This document shows, in pieces, positions 32,389 to 43,921 of a stretch of 64,000 nucleotides of DNA (positions within the stretch are counted from its first letter, which is position 1; each line of letters begins with the position of its first letter). The stretch covers positions 21,642,578 through 21,706,577 of the forward strand of contig CM055112.1 in assembly GCA_029204225.1 (NCBI GenBank). The letters are read 5' to 3'. The stretch is from Diphasiastrum complanatum. Lineage: Eukaryota; Streptophyta; Lycopodiopsida; Lycopodiales; Lycopodiaceae. The translations under genes were made by a program, and so were the position numbers. The notes under the pieces were generated by a model. It was not told the origin of the DNA and did no database searches. It worked only from the letters and a program-made list of their open reading frames with translations.

Positions 32389-32395
32389 GGCGCCA
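32389..32395 (-). promoter_or_regulatory. Gypsy-type primer site after the LTR
   Basis: On the minus strand TGGCGCC follows the LTR end CCAACA and continues GTTGCCG. TGGCGCCGTTGCCG is a common start of the internal region in plant Ty3/gypsy elements of the Tat/Athila type. Confidence 0.6.
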
Positions 32396-33143
32396 TGTTG
32401 GATCTTCGGCATCCACACCGGCTATGGCTCCAACTAGCTTGACTATGGCAGTCTCCCAACTAGTCTACGCTATGGCTTCTCCAACTAGCTTGGATATGGA
32501 TGCAAGAAAGACAGTCATGAGCATAGTGGTGAGTATTCTTGATGGGTAAGATCCACTCTTCTCTCTTTTCTCTCCTTAGTTTCTAACAAATGACGGCTTA
32601 ACCTTAAAGGTAAAACCCTAAACCAAATCTCCTCCTCTAAGGCTTACCCTACTAGAGAATGGACGACCTGTATTAACTTAACTTGTTGCAAAATCAATAC
32701 AGTACAATACAATGTGAAGTAACACAGTACATGAAACCACACAAGGGAGAACACTCAGAGAGAAAGATAAGCATGTATTGCAAATGAGGTTTTTCTCGAA
32801 AATGGACTCTTCCACTCCTATTTATACTTGGAGTGGTGGTCACTTCCAAAAATGCACTGTGGGACAAGTAAGCCACATAGACTAACTTAACTTTGAATCA
32901 CACTGGTGCCATGGGACAAACCCCCAATAGGCCTTTGTGACTAACTTTTACTTAACCTGAAATTACATATCTATGTGCAGTGCCTATGGCAATTTAAACT
33001 TAAAACTTAATAACTTAAGCCAGTACGGATACTGTAAAAGCCTAAACTTGTTGGGCAAGTTCTACATTTAAATCCTATCCTGCTTGTATTTTTTAAGATG
33101 TTCCGTAGGATGGCTAGAATATTCCTTGGAATATCAGCCTACA
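32396..33143 (-). mobile_element. Gypsy-like LTR, right arm, complete
   Basis: About 748 bp from TGTAGGCTG (33143) to CCAACA (32396), with the same TATA box as the left-arm copy. The last 104 bp (32396-32499) lie outside the inverted repeat and contain short repeats of CCAACTAGCTTG-like words. Being complete and joined to its leader, this copy looks like the original one. Confidence 0.6.
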
Positions 33144-33188
33144 GATATGATCTTTATTCTATTAAATAAGTGAATCATTGTATTTTCA

Positions 33189-33953
33189 ATGGATGCTGCA
33201 AAAGCTCTTCAACTGCACAGAGACCAACAAACAATTGAAAGACAAAAGTTGGCCAAGCATCGAAAGAAATGTTTGGAATGTCCACAAAAATATCTGGGCC
33301 TTGTTATTGATGGCATGGATCAGAAGAAAACAATGTTGCCTCATTTTGTTAGAGTGCCCAAAAATTTGAACGAGGCAGATTTTATTCAAGTTCATCTCGT
33401 TGGAGCACTTGTGTTTAATGGCACTTTGGAGTCCAAGGTCTTTTTTAATTATCCCAATGTTCGAAATGATCCAAATTTGATGATCACCATTGTACGTAAG
33501 ATAATTTGCGAATTTGGTGAAAATCTTCCAGAAATATTTTATTTGCATCTTGACAACACTGCTAGGGAAAATAAAAACCAAACTGTTTTGGCATACTTGT
33601 CCATGCTAGTGAATAAAACAATTTTCAAAAAAGTAAAAATAGGATTTTTGTTGGTAGGACATATCCACGATCAAATTGATCAAATGTGTAGTTGCTTTTC
33701 TAAGAGGTTGAGACGCAAGAAAGCATTTTCTTTACCAATGTTTCAAAGCACTGTTGAAGAATCATATGTGCCAAAGCCAAACATGTCACTAATCAGACAC
33801 ACATATGATTTTCGTGATTATGTTAAGGCATCCAACGAAACAGAGCGATGCATAGCTAATATTAATGATATTAGCTTTCAACACCAGTTTAAAATCAAAT
33901 GTAATAAATTAGGCATTCTATTATCATGGGGCAAACTATTTCAAGAGAGATGA
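33189..33953 (+). CDS. DUF7869-type protein, right-arm copy
   Basis: Second 254-residue copy, with no amino-acid change from the left-arm ORF. The motifs are the same: LVIDGMDQ at 38-45, LHLDNTARENKN at 119-130 and GHIHDQID at 157-164. It starts about 45 bp from the gypsy-like LTR start and transcribes away from it, so an LTR-driven antisense or read-out promoter is conceivable. The C-terminal end runs into copia D sequence as in the other arm. The 5' flank has no TATA box that I can support. Confidence 0.65.
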   Translation: MDAAKALQLHRDQQTIERQKLAKHRKKCLECPQKYLGLVIDGMDQKKTMLPHFVRVPKNLNEADFIQVHLVGALVFNGTLESKVFFNYPNVRNDPNLMITIVRKIICEFGENLPEIFYLHLDNTARENKNQTVLAYLSMLVNKTIFKKVKIGFLLVGHIHDQIDQMCSCFSKRLRRKKAFSLPMFQSTVEESYVPKPNMSLIRHTYDFRDYVKASNETERCIANINDISFQHQFKIKCNKLGILLSWGKLFQER

Positions 33954-36345
33954 TGACCCGAATGCTTACCATCTTTGCCATGGGTGCAAAGGTTTCATCA
34001 TAGTCAATACCATGTTCTTGAGCATATCCTTTTGCCACCAACCTTGCCATCTGATTATTGATAGATCCATCTTGGTTTGTCTTCACCTTGAAGTTCCATT
34101 TACATCCAATAGCTTTCTTGTCCTTAGGTAACTCAACCAATCTCCATGTATCATTCTTCAAGAGAGCTTGATACTCAATATCCATTGCTTGGATCCACTC
34201 ATCTTTGTCCCTTGCTTCATCTACACAAGTAGGTTCATCAAAAGAGGTTAGAAAATCAAAGTGTGTACCTCCAACAACTTTCTTACCTTTCTCATCATAT
34301 GTGAGCCTTGAAGGTGTTAGTTTTTGCCTTGATGTTCTCCTTGGCTTTTGACTTGATGAAGGTCCTTCATCATCACCTTCTAAAGTAGGATCCATGTCAT
34401 CACCATCAAGAATACTAGATCCATCCACAACATCATTACTTGAAGACACCTTTGGAATATTTCCCTTAGCAAAAATGACATCGCTACCAACAATCACCTT
34501 ATTAGTAGTAGGAATGTTAACCTTGTAGGCTTTACTCACCTCACTATATCCAACAAATATACCTTTTCTTGAAGATGAATCCTCCTTTGTCCTATCATCA
34601 AGAATTATATTGACATAGCAAGTACATCCAAAAGTTTTAGAAATTTGATACTTGGCCTCCTCTTGAATAGCATCTCAAAAGGTGTTCTTCCATTCAATAT
34701 AGCACTCGGCCACCTATTGCATAGAAAGTTAGCACACAACAAAGCTTGATCCCAAAATGGTTTTGGGAGATTAGCACCTAACCTCATGGCTTTGGCACTT
34801 TCACATAAAGTTCTATTCTTCCTCTCGTCCACTCCATTTTATTGTGGGTGTCCTTGGAGATTTGTACTCCCACTTGATCCCATCCTCATCACAAAAGGCC
34901 TTAAACTTGGTTGAGATATACTCACCACGATTGTCACTCCTTACGCATTTGATCCTTGTAAAAAATTGGCTCTACCTTGCATTCTTGAACTTCACAAAGA
35001 CATCATACACTTCATCTTTGCTCTTAAGTAGATAGATCCAACAAAATCTACTAAAATCATCAATGAAAGTTACATACATCTTAGCTCCACTATTGCTAAT
35101 TGTAGTAATTCCATGAATATTCGAATGTACAACTTGAAAAGGCTACGATAGATCTAGTATACAATAGTCTATGTGACTTTGACAAAGCACAAGTCTCACA
35201 AGCACGATTGATGCTAGTTAGGTATCTTGGAAGACCAATCACAACTTACTTCTTAGCCATTACCTCCAATGACTTCAAGTTGAGGTGCCCCATCCTTTTA
35301 TGCCAAATCTCTTGAATAGGTATTTGCTCACTTGCCACGCATCCAACTTGGTTAGCAATAACACAAGCATCTAGTTTTGACAACTTCTCTTGCCTTTTAC
35401 CTTTTGCAATCAAGCCAGCCTTCCTTTTGATCATGCAAGAACCTCCATCAAACTCAACTTTGAAACCCTTACTTATCAATTGACTCACACTAAGTAAACT
35501 CTTGGTAATGGAAGGTATGAACAAAACATCCTTCAAGTGAACAGTCCTATTTGTAGAGAGAGAAATAGGAATTGTGCCAATCCCTTTGATTGCACACTGA
35601 CCATCATTGGTTGTGTAGATCACCTTCTTGTCATCTCCATATGCTAACAAAGAAGTGAAGTACTCTTTGTGAAAAGTCATGTGTGAGCTTGCACCACTAT
35701 CAATCCACCATGAATCTAGATATCCATCATTAGCAAGCATACATGAAGACATCACAAAAGCATCATCATTGAGTTTTGAACGTCCACAACATCTTCATCA
35801 TGAGTAAGATTGATCTCTCTTCTTCTTGTAGCACTCACTTGCAAAGTATCCTTTGATGCCACAATAGAAACACTTTATCTTTGACCTATCTTTCTTTTTG
35901 CCATTTGAAGAAGTCTCCCCTTGATCTTCTACATATGCAAAAAACTCGATTTTTGAGTGGAAGTCAATCTAGCATACTCTAGCATTGATATCTCCTCCAA
36001 ATCCTTGATTAATGTGGCTGATCCTTTCATAACCTACAACACAAGCTTTGATACCATGTGAAGAATTTCAGATCATTATCCAAATCCATAACTTGATCTT
36101 TGGTTAGAAAGAAATCAATCCTACCAATGTTGCCAATGTAGAAAAATCAACATATACTCAATGAAAGAGATGCAAACTCAATAAGAACCTGATCAAACAT
36201 CAAACTTATGATATGATGAAGTTGATACATGTACAAAAATAGTAAGCTATTGTATTTTGCACGTGTGGATCTGAAAATAACATAAAATGAGCATTCTACA
36301 CACAAGATTGCAAGATATCACAAATATAGTGCACCAATGTGTGAA
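33895..36345 (-). pseudogene. Decayed copia element D, right arm
   Basis: Minus-strand twin of the left-arm pseudogene. Linker and RT start form one open frame of 214 residues (33895-34539) because Lys replaces the left-arm TAG. Protease to integrase start is open at 35246-35755. Arm-specific residues include Gly for Glu in NDGYLD, Ile for Thr in GTIPIS and Ala for Asp in KRKAGL. Integrase is still broken in the middle, so it is not functional. Confidence 0.85.
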
Positions 36346-36531
36346 CTCGAAGGGAAAGTCTCTCCTAAAATCTTAAAGTCCAATAGGCCTATTGATTTAT
36401 CAATCACATAATACAAGTCTTGAATCAACTTAAATGAAATTAAATTTTACTTCAAAATTCGAAAAAAACGGAACACATAAATTCATTCACATACAGTGGA
36501 AGCACTGAGGGGTCAAGATAGGGACCCCCCC

Positions 36532-38941
36532 TGTTGGAAAGAGGTGTGCGAAAGATAGGTGAAACTAAAAAAGAAACAAACTCTAATGAAAAATATTTGA
36601 ATGACAAAAATTAGAACTTATCATGCGCAGCGGAATAAGCTATCTTCCTCTTTCTTCGTGCATGACTATGCCTATCAACTTCGAACAAAAACAAGTGATA
36701 GAAATCACGTTCTATCTTATAGTAACTAACTTTGATATCATTAGTACTACAGTGATTACATAGCCAAACATTAAGTATCGAGACATTTTTGTCTTTCGCG
36801 AATTGTTTGCGACAAATTTCGTGAGTTGTTTCCTTATAGTATCCGGCAGTCTTGAATCTCGTGGTTGTTTCTCTTGCAGTATCTACAGAACAACTTCTTC
36901 TTAGTATGCAGATTTGACTTGTCTTTGTGCTGTGTTGGTTTATGGTCTTGCTTTGATTGTTTTGGCCCTTTCTTCTTCTTCTGCTTAGTCATGTCTTTTT
37001 TGGTGTACAAGGCATGAGAATCAGTTGAGAAACTAGAGGCTTCATTCCTCCGCGTGTCTTCTTGCAACAACATTACAATGACTCTTGAAAGAGTCAACTC
37101 TGGATGCGTCGTGATGATCATCACCCAGCTGTTGTATGAGCTTGGCAAGCTTGTAAGCAGTTGCATTACTGCGTCTTGATCGTCTATGACAGATCCGACA
37201 GTGGCCATTTGCTTCAGTAGGTTCTTGAACTGGTTGATGTAATTCTGCAAGGAATCATCATTTGCCATCTTGAGGGAGTAAAATTTCTTCCTGAAATGTA
37301 GCTTAGAACCTATATCTTGCACTTCATATAATGTGCTCAAGATGTCCCAGACTTATTTGGATGTCTGAGCTTCGAACACATGGCCGATCTGAGTATCCGA
37401 AATGTTGAGGATGATCAGCGCATGATGTGCCATCCTTCAGCTTCCATCTGGAGATTGTTGCATCGTCAGCTTCGGGTATCCCCTCTACACCTGTAACAAT
37501 GTCATACAACTCCTTAGCCATTGGCACAGTTCTCATCTTAAATTTCCACAAATGATAATTAGCTTCATCAAGCTTGTCCATGATAGGACTAGATTTCCCT
37601 TGGAAATCTATGTGGAAGATTAGTCTAGGTGATAGGAGTAACTATCAGTGACTTAAGTACTAGTGCTAAATTATAGAACAAGAAGAATACTCTATTGGCT
37701 AGTAGAGTCTTCTTTCTATGGAAGCTTATCAGGCTATAGAAATAGCTCTGATACCATGTTGGAAAGAGGTCTGTGAAAGATAGGTCGAACTCGAATGAAA
37801 AATATTTGAACGACAAGAATTAGAACTTATCGTGCGCAGCGGAATAAGTTATCTTCCTCTTTCTTCATGCATGACTACTCCTATCAATTTCAAACAAAAA
37901 CAGTAGTGATAGAAATCACGTTCGATCTTATAGTAACTGACTCTAAAATCATTAGTACTATAGTGATTACGTAGCCAAACATTAAGCATCGAAACATCAG
38001 ACAAATAATTTGTCGCGGACCATTAGACAAGTAATTAGTCGCGACTCACTAGACAGATAATTAGTCGAGAAGAGCTAGACAAATAATTAGTCGCGAAGAG
38101 CTAGACAAATAATTAGTCCAGAAGAGCAAACAGACAGACAAAGCAATTAGATAGCTAGACAGAATGTAGAAAAGCATTGCAGTATTGACAGAAATCTGAA
38201 TGCAAAACCAAACAGAGCCGTAATCAAATTAAGTATAACGAAATATACGAGTCAATAATGCAAGTTAGCACAAAACAATAGCGGACATAACCATGTGCTT
38301 CACAAAGCTAATCACAATTTTGTAAAGGTTATGAACCTATTACAGACAATCTATCTAGAAAAAAGAATCAATGCGTGAAGGCATCTACAATGTCTGCCTC
38401 TGAATTACGAATCATGCTTCATTCTCTATCTTTTGTTGTGTAAATACTCAGATGGTATCCAGTATATACATAAATTTTACAGGTGTGCAGATGAAGACGG
38501 TACAAAAGTGGTTGAGCTTTTTGTGGGAGGTCGTGGGTGGCTGCTGCTGTTGTCAAATCTGATTGCATAGTGCATAGAATGAGCGTGAGGAGGCCACGAT
38601 GTCGGGCTTCGCTAAAATTCACGCTGCTGAAAATGCAAAAATTGCGACACTCTGTCCAATGCCTTAGAAAATCATTTGTAAGGTATATTCGTTTTTTTAT
38701 AAGGGCACCGTCGACATTTGTAGGCCAGTGTCGCATTTTTTCCTATCATAAATTGCATGTAAAAATGCAGTGTCGCATTTTTCGCATTTTTCGCCTATGG
38801 AAATTCCCGAGTAAAAATGCAGACTACAGCGACAGACAGCTCAAATATGCAGACTATGCGACAACACGAGTAAAAATGCAACAACATGAATGGAGGCAGA
38901 TTACCATAGGATTTAAGAGAGTAGAGGAGATAAATCCAACA
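36532..38941 (-). mobile_element. Element C: gag-only copia derivative, right arm
   Basis: 5' LTR 38941-37757 (1185 bp), primer site 37756-37745, gag pseudogene 37581-36834 with zinc knuckle CRYCKRNNHEIQDC, and truncated 3' LTR ending at 36532. It has the same frameshift and TAA as the left copy but keeps the three residues (FKN) deleted there. Flanking C-runs mark the insertion point. Confidence 0.82.
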
Positions 38942-39134
38942 CCTCCCTCTCCCCCCCCCCCCCCCCCCCCCCTTCGAAGGATATTTTTTGTCTGGCCTAT
39001 GCCAATTACATATACAATGGATTCCAATAGGGGTCTCAAAAATAGGAACATCAATTTACTTCCTTTCAATGGTCTTAGTTCCATATCTAGCTTATCATAA
39101 GCATAGAAATTTTTTCATAAATCCTAATTCTTCC

Positions 39135-39506
39135 GACATGCAATCATGATAGATCTTAAATACTTGACATGCAATCATGATGGATCTTAGATACATGACA
39201 TGCAATGATGATGGATCATTTATTCTTGACATGAAATCATGATGGATCATAGATTCTTAACATGCTATCATGATGGATCATAGATTCTTGACATGCAATC
39301 ATGATCGATCATAGATTCTTGACATGCAATCATGATAGATCATTTATTCTTGACATGCAATCATGATGGATCATAGATTCTTGAAATGCAATCATGATGG
39401 ATCATAGATTCTTGACATGCAATCATGATGGATATTAGATACTTGACATGCAATCATGATAGATCATAGATTCTTGACATGCAATCATGATGGATCTTAG
39501 CTACTT
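39135..39506 (+). repeat. 31-bp tandem array, 12 units
   Basis: Twelve units of exactly 31 bp, consensus start GACATGCAATCATGATGGAT then a CATAGATTCTT or CTTAGATACTT end. Each unit contains the palindrome ATCATGAT. Two alternating end types suggest an older dimeric unit. Confidence 0.92.
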
Positions 39507-39525
39507 GACATGCAATCGTCTGAAC

Positions 39526-39840
39526 TGACATGCATGGACATTAGGCAAAGCATGGCATGACATGCAAGAGTCTAAACACATGCATGGTCATTAGGCAAAG
39601 GATGGCATGACATGCAAGAGTCTAAACTAACATGCATGGTCATTAGATGATGGATGGCATGACATGCAAGAGTCTATCTAAACTAGCATGCATGGTCATT
39701 AGATGATGGATGGCATGACATGCAAGAGTCTAAACTGACATGCATGATCATTAGGCAATGGATGGCATGACATGCAAGAGTCTAAACTGACATGCGTGGT
39801 CATAGGATATAGTTTCTTATGACATGCATATGGTTCTAAA
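39526..39840 (+). repeat. 52-bp tandem array
   Basis: Five to six units around GACATGCATGGTCATTAGGC and ATGACATGCAAGAGTCTAAA, with small indels between units. It follows the 31-bp array directly. Confidence 0.8.
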
Positions 39841-41036
39841 CAACCATTCATACATATGCACATCAGATTCATGAACGTACCATGGTTTCAAAAGAGGATG
39901 AAAGTGAGAGAGAGTGTGTGTGTGAGAGAGAGAGACTGTGAAAGAGAGTGAGAGATCCAAGAGGGTTTGAGCTTCAAAATCCTCCAATCCACAATTGAGC
40001 ATAGCCTCCTTGAGCCAATGCTTCCATCTTCTGCTCCCAAGCACTTGTACACAAGAACAAACAAGAGGGAAGAGCCTGGATGCAAAATCATTCAATCCCA
40101 TTGGTAGAGGGGCGCATTTCCACTTATATAAAAAGTGGAGAGTCATTCCAAACTGAGTGAGGTGTCAAGTTCAAGTGCATGAGATGTGGGGAAGACTCCA
40201 ATTGGACTTAAGATAAAGTGGAGTGCATGGATGAGGTGTATTAGTAATTAGAGAGGTTGAATGGGTGAGGTGTATTAGCTTGGGAGAGTTATTATGATGA
40301 TTTGGCATAGGAAGTGAGAGTGAAGGAGGGTGCCCCATTCTAGGTGTCGAATAGCCTAGAATGCATGTAGCAAAGTAGGTGGGAGGTAGGTGGCACATGG
40401 TTTAAACTTCACTTTATTTTTCATATAGTTTTTTTCATTGTCACAACTTGGGAATTCACCCAAGTACAATCTTCCTAGTGAAAAGGCCAAAGTATATGCC
40501 CATCTTGTTTTGCATAATAGTCATCTAAGCCCTTTTTTCTAGAGGTTGCCCATCCTCAATTATGGTCATTGGCACTTTTTTCTAGAGGTTTCTCATCCTC
40601 AATCATGGTGGACAAGGATCAATAGGGTGATCAGACCCTTGGCCTTGTCCCATTCTTTATAGACTCCTCTGAGCCTTCATTATAGACTTAGAAATAAGCC
40701 TTCCGTATAGACTCCTATGAGCCTTTGTTATAGACTTAGATAAGTCTTCTTCTTGTAAACAGTCTTTAGCTTTGAAAGCTTCTTCTTCCCGTTCTGGTCC
40801 TTCAAGCACTTTCATGAGTACCTGCACACACCTTCAAAGTAAGTTCAGTTTCCATACCATCAGATATGGCTTACAATAGGTTCTTAGTTCTACAGGTATA
40901 ATACCTGTAGAAAAATTCAATCAATATCCAAAAAGAATAATGGTCATTGGTAGTTTCATGTCATCAAAGTCTATATGGAATTTGAAGCTGGGAAAGTCTT
41001 TATTACTTTGGGGCGATTTGTCTCTACAGATTACAC

Positions 41037-42917
41037 GCCTCCAATGCATAAAGTGTTGTCCTCGACGAATATTTCTCAAATAAAAGTCTTAAATCTTTGG
41101 ATATCCTTTGAAGGAGTGTTTTTTCATTCATCTTGCATCCATAGTCGGATGATTCTTAAAGTTGCGAAGATATAGTTTTTATGCTAATCTCTTTCTTTTA
41201 GATCTAATCTTATACATTAAGATCTGCTTTGATTGAAGAATTTGAATCTATCTAGGATAGTCCAAAATATTTCATTTCATTCTTGGTCTTAGGTATTCTA
41301 GAAGCAAAATCCACAACAAAATGTTTCTTTGGGGATTCAGGAATGGGTAAAGTTTGAAGTGGTCTTAGAGTTTTCAATCCTGGTTCATCCTTAGTATGTT
41401 AGCATACTAAATATGAGTTTACGTAATGTTTGATATGTGTGTGGTAGGCCAATAGAAAAATCTCTTTTTAGCTTCAAGAAAGTTGAAAGTATTTATGTAT
41501 GTTCATCATTCGATTGAATGTGGCGGAAGTGTGGATAAAACTGAAGGGAACCATTAGAAACTCATATAGGCTAGAGTTAGTTCTGGTGGCTGTTTTAATG
41601 GACATCTTCAGACACTACTCAAATATGGTGGTTTTCTTTTCTAGCACTTGCTTATAGGAAAGTGCCAACCTCTTAGATTACTTTTCAATGTGAAATTACT
41701 GTACTTTAGGACCATAAATGGATCTACAAAAGATCCACAAGAGTGATTGGATGCTTGCTTAACAATCTATCAAAAAACTAGACACAAAAAAGTTGATCTA
41801 GATTGGCAATTTAACAAACAACAAGCATTAACAATCAAAATCATTGATAAACATTGAAATCCGAGCCCACACGTGTGTACTACAGGCTGTAGTACGGCCT
41901 TCAACCTGAGAAACAAGTAGAAATTGATTTGGTTTCATTTGGATCACAAAAACTCAATGTACATAGTGAACTAGCTTGAGATTGCCAATGAGCTCCAAAA
42001 ATTTTCTATCTTCTCACTATGGAGAGAGGGAATACATACCAAATTCGACTTCCTTCTTGAAGTTAGGTGGATTTCCAGCATGTAATAAGGAAGTTAACTC
42101 ACTCTCCTTGACCTAAAATGAAACCCTAGTCTATTTCCTAGAGTTATGCTTGTTAGGTAGCTAGTTGGTCAAATTTTCACCTTAAACTTAGGTGTAGGTC
42201 CTATAAAGTAGGGATGACCACCAAATAGACATGACCAACTCTCTTGACTTGACCTAACCTACATTAGGATGGGTTTTCCATGTGGCATCATGGCCTCACA
42301 TGTGCGGGACCCACTTGTGTACACAATTTGCACTATTCTACATGGTTTTTTATCAAGCTAGGTTTGCCAATTTTTGGCAATTCTTCACATTCAAGAGTGA
42401 TCAACTCAATCTTTATTTTCCTTTATGGATCTAAATCCATATCATGAGATAAGACATTTTCAAAATTATACCAAATTTCATCTACTTAACTTATTCATGT
42501 CATGCAAAAGTTCACTTTTATGTATTCAAGTCAAACAAATCTTGATACAATTCTTTCATATTGACAATTCTATTTCATCTTGCTTTTCAAAGCATTCCTA
42601 GATCTTCATTTAGAACAATCCTTTGATTCTAACTAACAATCAGTGTGATTATGAAAAAACTCCTCTTGTTTTACTCGTATGGCCTTCAAAGATTTAATGG
42701 CATTGACTAGTTTTGGGTTGCATGTTCTTGATATGCGTGACCTTCTAGTTCTCCGCAAGTAGGCATCCAGTGTTCGGTGTCTCAGGTTCTACGTCATGCC
42801 GAGCAGGAGTCTTTATCTTATTAATTCTTTCCATGCAGTACTTGCTTCTTGAAGCAAAAGGCCTCTTAAACAACGGATGGAGCTTTATGTTCTTCTGCAT
42901 GCATGAACATACAAGGT
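41037..42917. other. Gene-free DNA with a possible minus-strand LTR remnant
   Basis: No coding region is convincing. On the minus strand a word TGTGAAGAATTG at 42390, identical to the start of the element B LTRs, and CACACGTGTG near 41870 hint at a diverged LTR between about 42390 and 41800. No primer site or second LTR was found, so this is tentative. Confidence 0.35.
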
Positions 42918-43239
42918 CTTTATCATTCACATAATACAAGTCTTGAATCAACTTAAATGAAACAAATTTGACTTCAAAACTCGAAAACAAAGGATCACAT
43001 GAATTCATTCACATACAACGGAAGGACTAAGGCGTCAAGATGAGGACACAACCCCCCCCCCCCCGAAGGATATTTCTTGTCATTATGCAAAACCAATTGG
43101 CCTATGCCAATTACATATACAATGGATTCCAATAGGGGTCTCAAAAATAGGAACATCAACTTACTTCCTTTCAATGGTGTTAGTTCCATATCTAACTTAT
43201 CATAAGCATAGAAATTTCTTCATAAATCTTAATTATTTC

Positions 43240-43580
43240 GATATGCAATCATGAAGGATCTTAGATACTTGACATGTAGTCATGATGGATCATTTATTTT
43301 TGACATGCAATCATGATGAATCATAGATTCTTGACATGCAATCATGGTGGATCTTAGATACTTGACATGCAATCATGATGATTCATAGATTCTTGACATA
43401 CAATCATGATGGATCATTTATTCTTGACATGCAATCATGATGGATCATAGATTTTTTATATGCAATCATGATGGATCATAGATTCTTGACATGCAATCAT
43501 GATGGATCTTAGATACTTGACATGCAATCATGATGGATCATAGATTCTTGACATGCACTCATGATGGATCTTAGATACTT
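43240..43580 (+). repeat. 31-bp tandem array, 11 units
   Basis: Eleven 31-bp units (341 bp), homologous to the array at 39135. One unit fewer than copy 1. Confidence 0.9.
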
Positions 43581-43599
43581 GACATGCAATCGTCTGAAC

Positions 43600-43790
43600 T
43601 GACATGCATGGACATTAGGGAAAGGATGGCATGACATGCAAGAGTCTTAACTGACATGCATGGTCATTAGGCAATAAATGGCATGAGATGCAAGAGTCTA
43701 AACTGACATGCATGGTCATTAGGCAATGGATGACATGACATGCAAGAGTCTAAACTGACATGCATGGTCATAGGATATGGTTTCTTATGA
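43600..43790 (+). repeat. 52-bp tandem array, second copy
   Basis: About three to four units of the same 52-bp family as at 39526. Confidence 0.75.
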
Positions 43791-43872
43791 CATGCATATG
43801 GTTCTAAACAACCATTCATACATATGCACATCAGATTCATGAACGTACCATGGTTTCAAAAGAGGATAAAAG

Positions 43873-43921
43873 TGAGAGTGTGTGTGTGTGTGTGTGTCTG
43901 TGTGTGTGTTTGTGTGTGTGA
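43873..43921. repeat. (TG)n tract
   Basis: Interrupted TG repeat. At the equivalent place in copy 1 (near 39905) the tract is mixed AG/TG and shorter. Confidence 0.75.

Larger units (their letters stand above)
32500..38992 (-). repeat. Right arm of the giant inverted repeat
   Basis: 6493 bp, reverse-complement partner of 23543-30008. The outer edge ATATTTTTTGTC runs straight into the 39-41 kb segment, whose paralogue at 43 kb shows the same order with a 16-bp insert at this exact point. Confidence 0.95.
38993..41036 (+). repeat. Segmental duplication X, copy 1
   Basis: About 2 kb that recurs at about 43076-45045 in the same orientation. It has the 31-bp and 52-bp arrays, a TG/AG-rich stretch near 39905, and on the minus strand a TATATAAG box near 40125 followed by a leader-like region, which suggests an LTR-type promoter. 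Homology ends in TTACAC at 41036. Short open frames in it are not conserved enough to call genes. Confidence 0.85.

Noticed and set aside
23543-38992. Palindrome as a missed-adapter sequencing artefact
   Set aside because: Such artefacts give arms from the same molecule with little or no spacer. Here a 2.49-kb unique spacer, arm-specific substitutions, a 9-bp indel and a 16-bp flank deletion argue for real DNA. An assembly error is still possible, and spanning reads would settle it.
39135-39506. CRISPR-like regular array
   Set aside because: Units are contiguous tandem repeats without unique spacers, in a eukaryotic setting with no cas genes.
39817-40146. A 109-residue minus-strand frame, partly conserved in both X copies
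   Set aside because: Conservation is explained by the duplication. The second copy has different frames over the TG tract, and no domain is recognisable.
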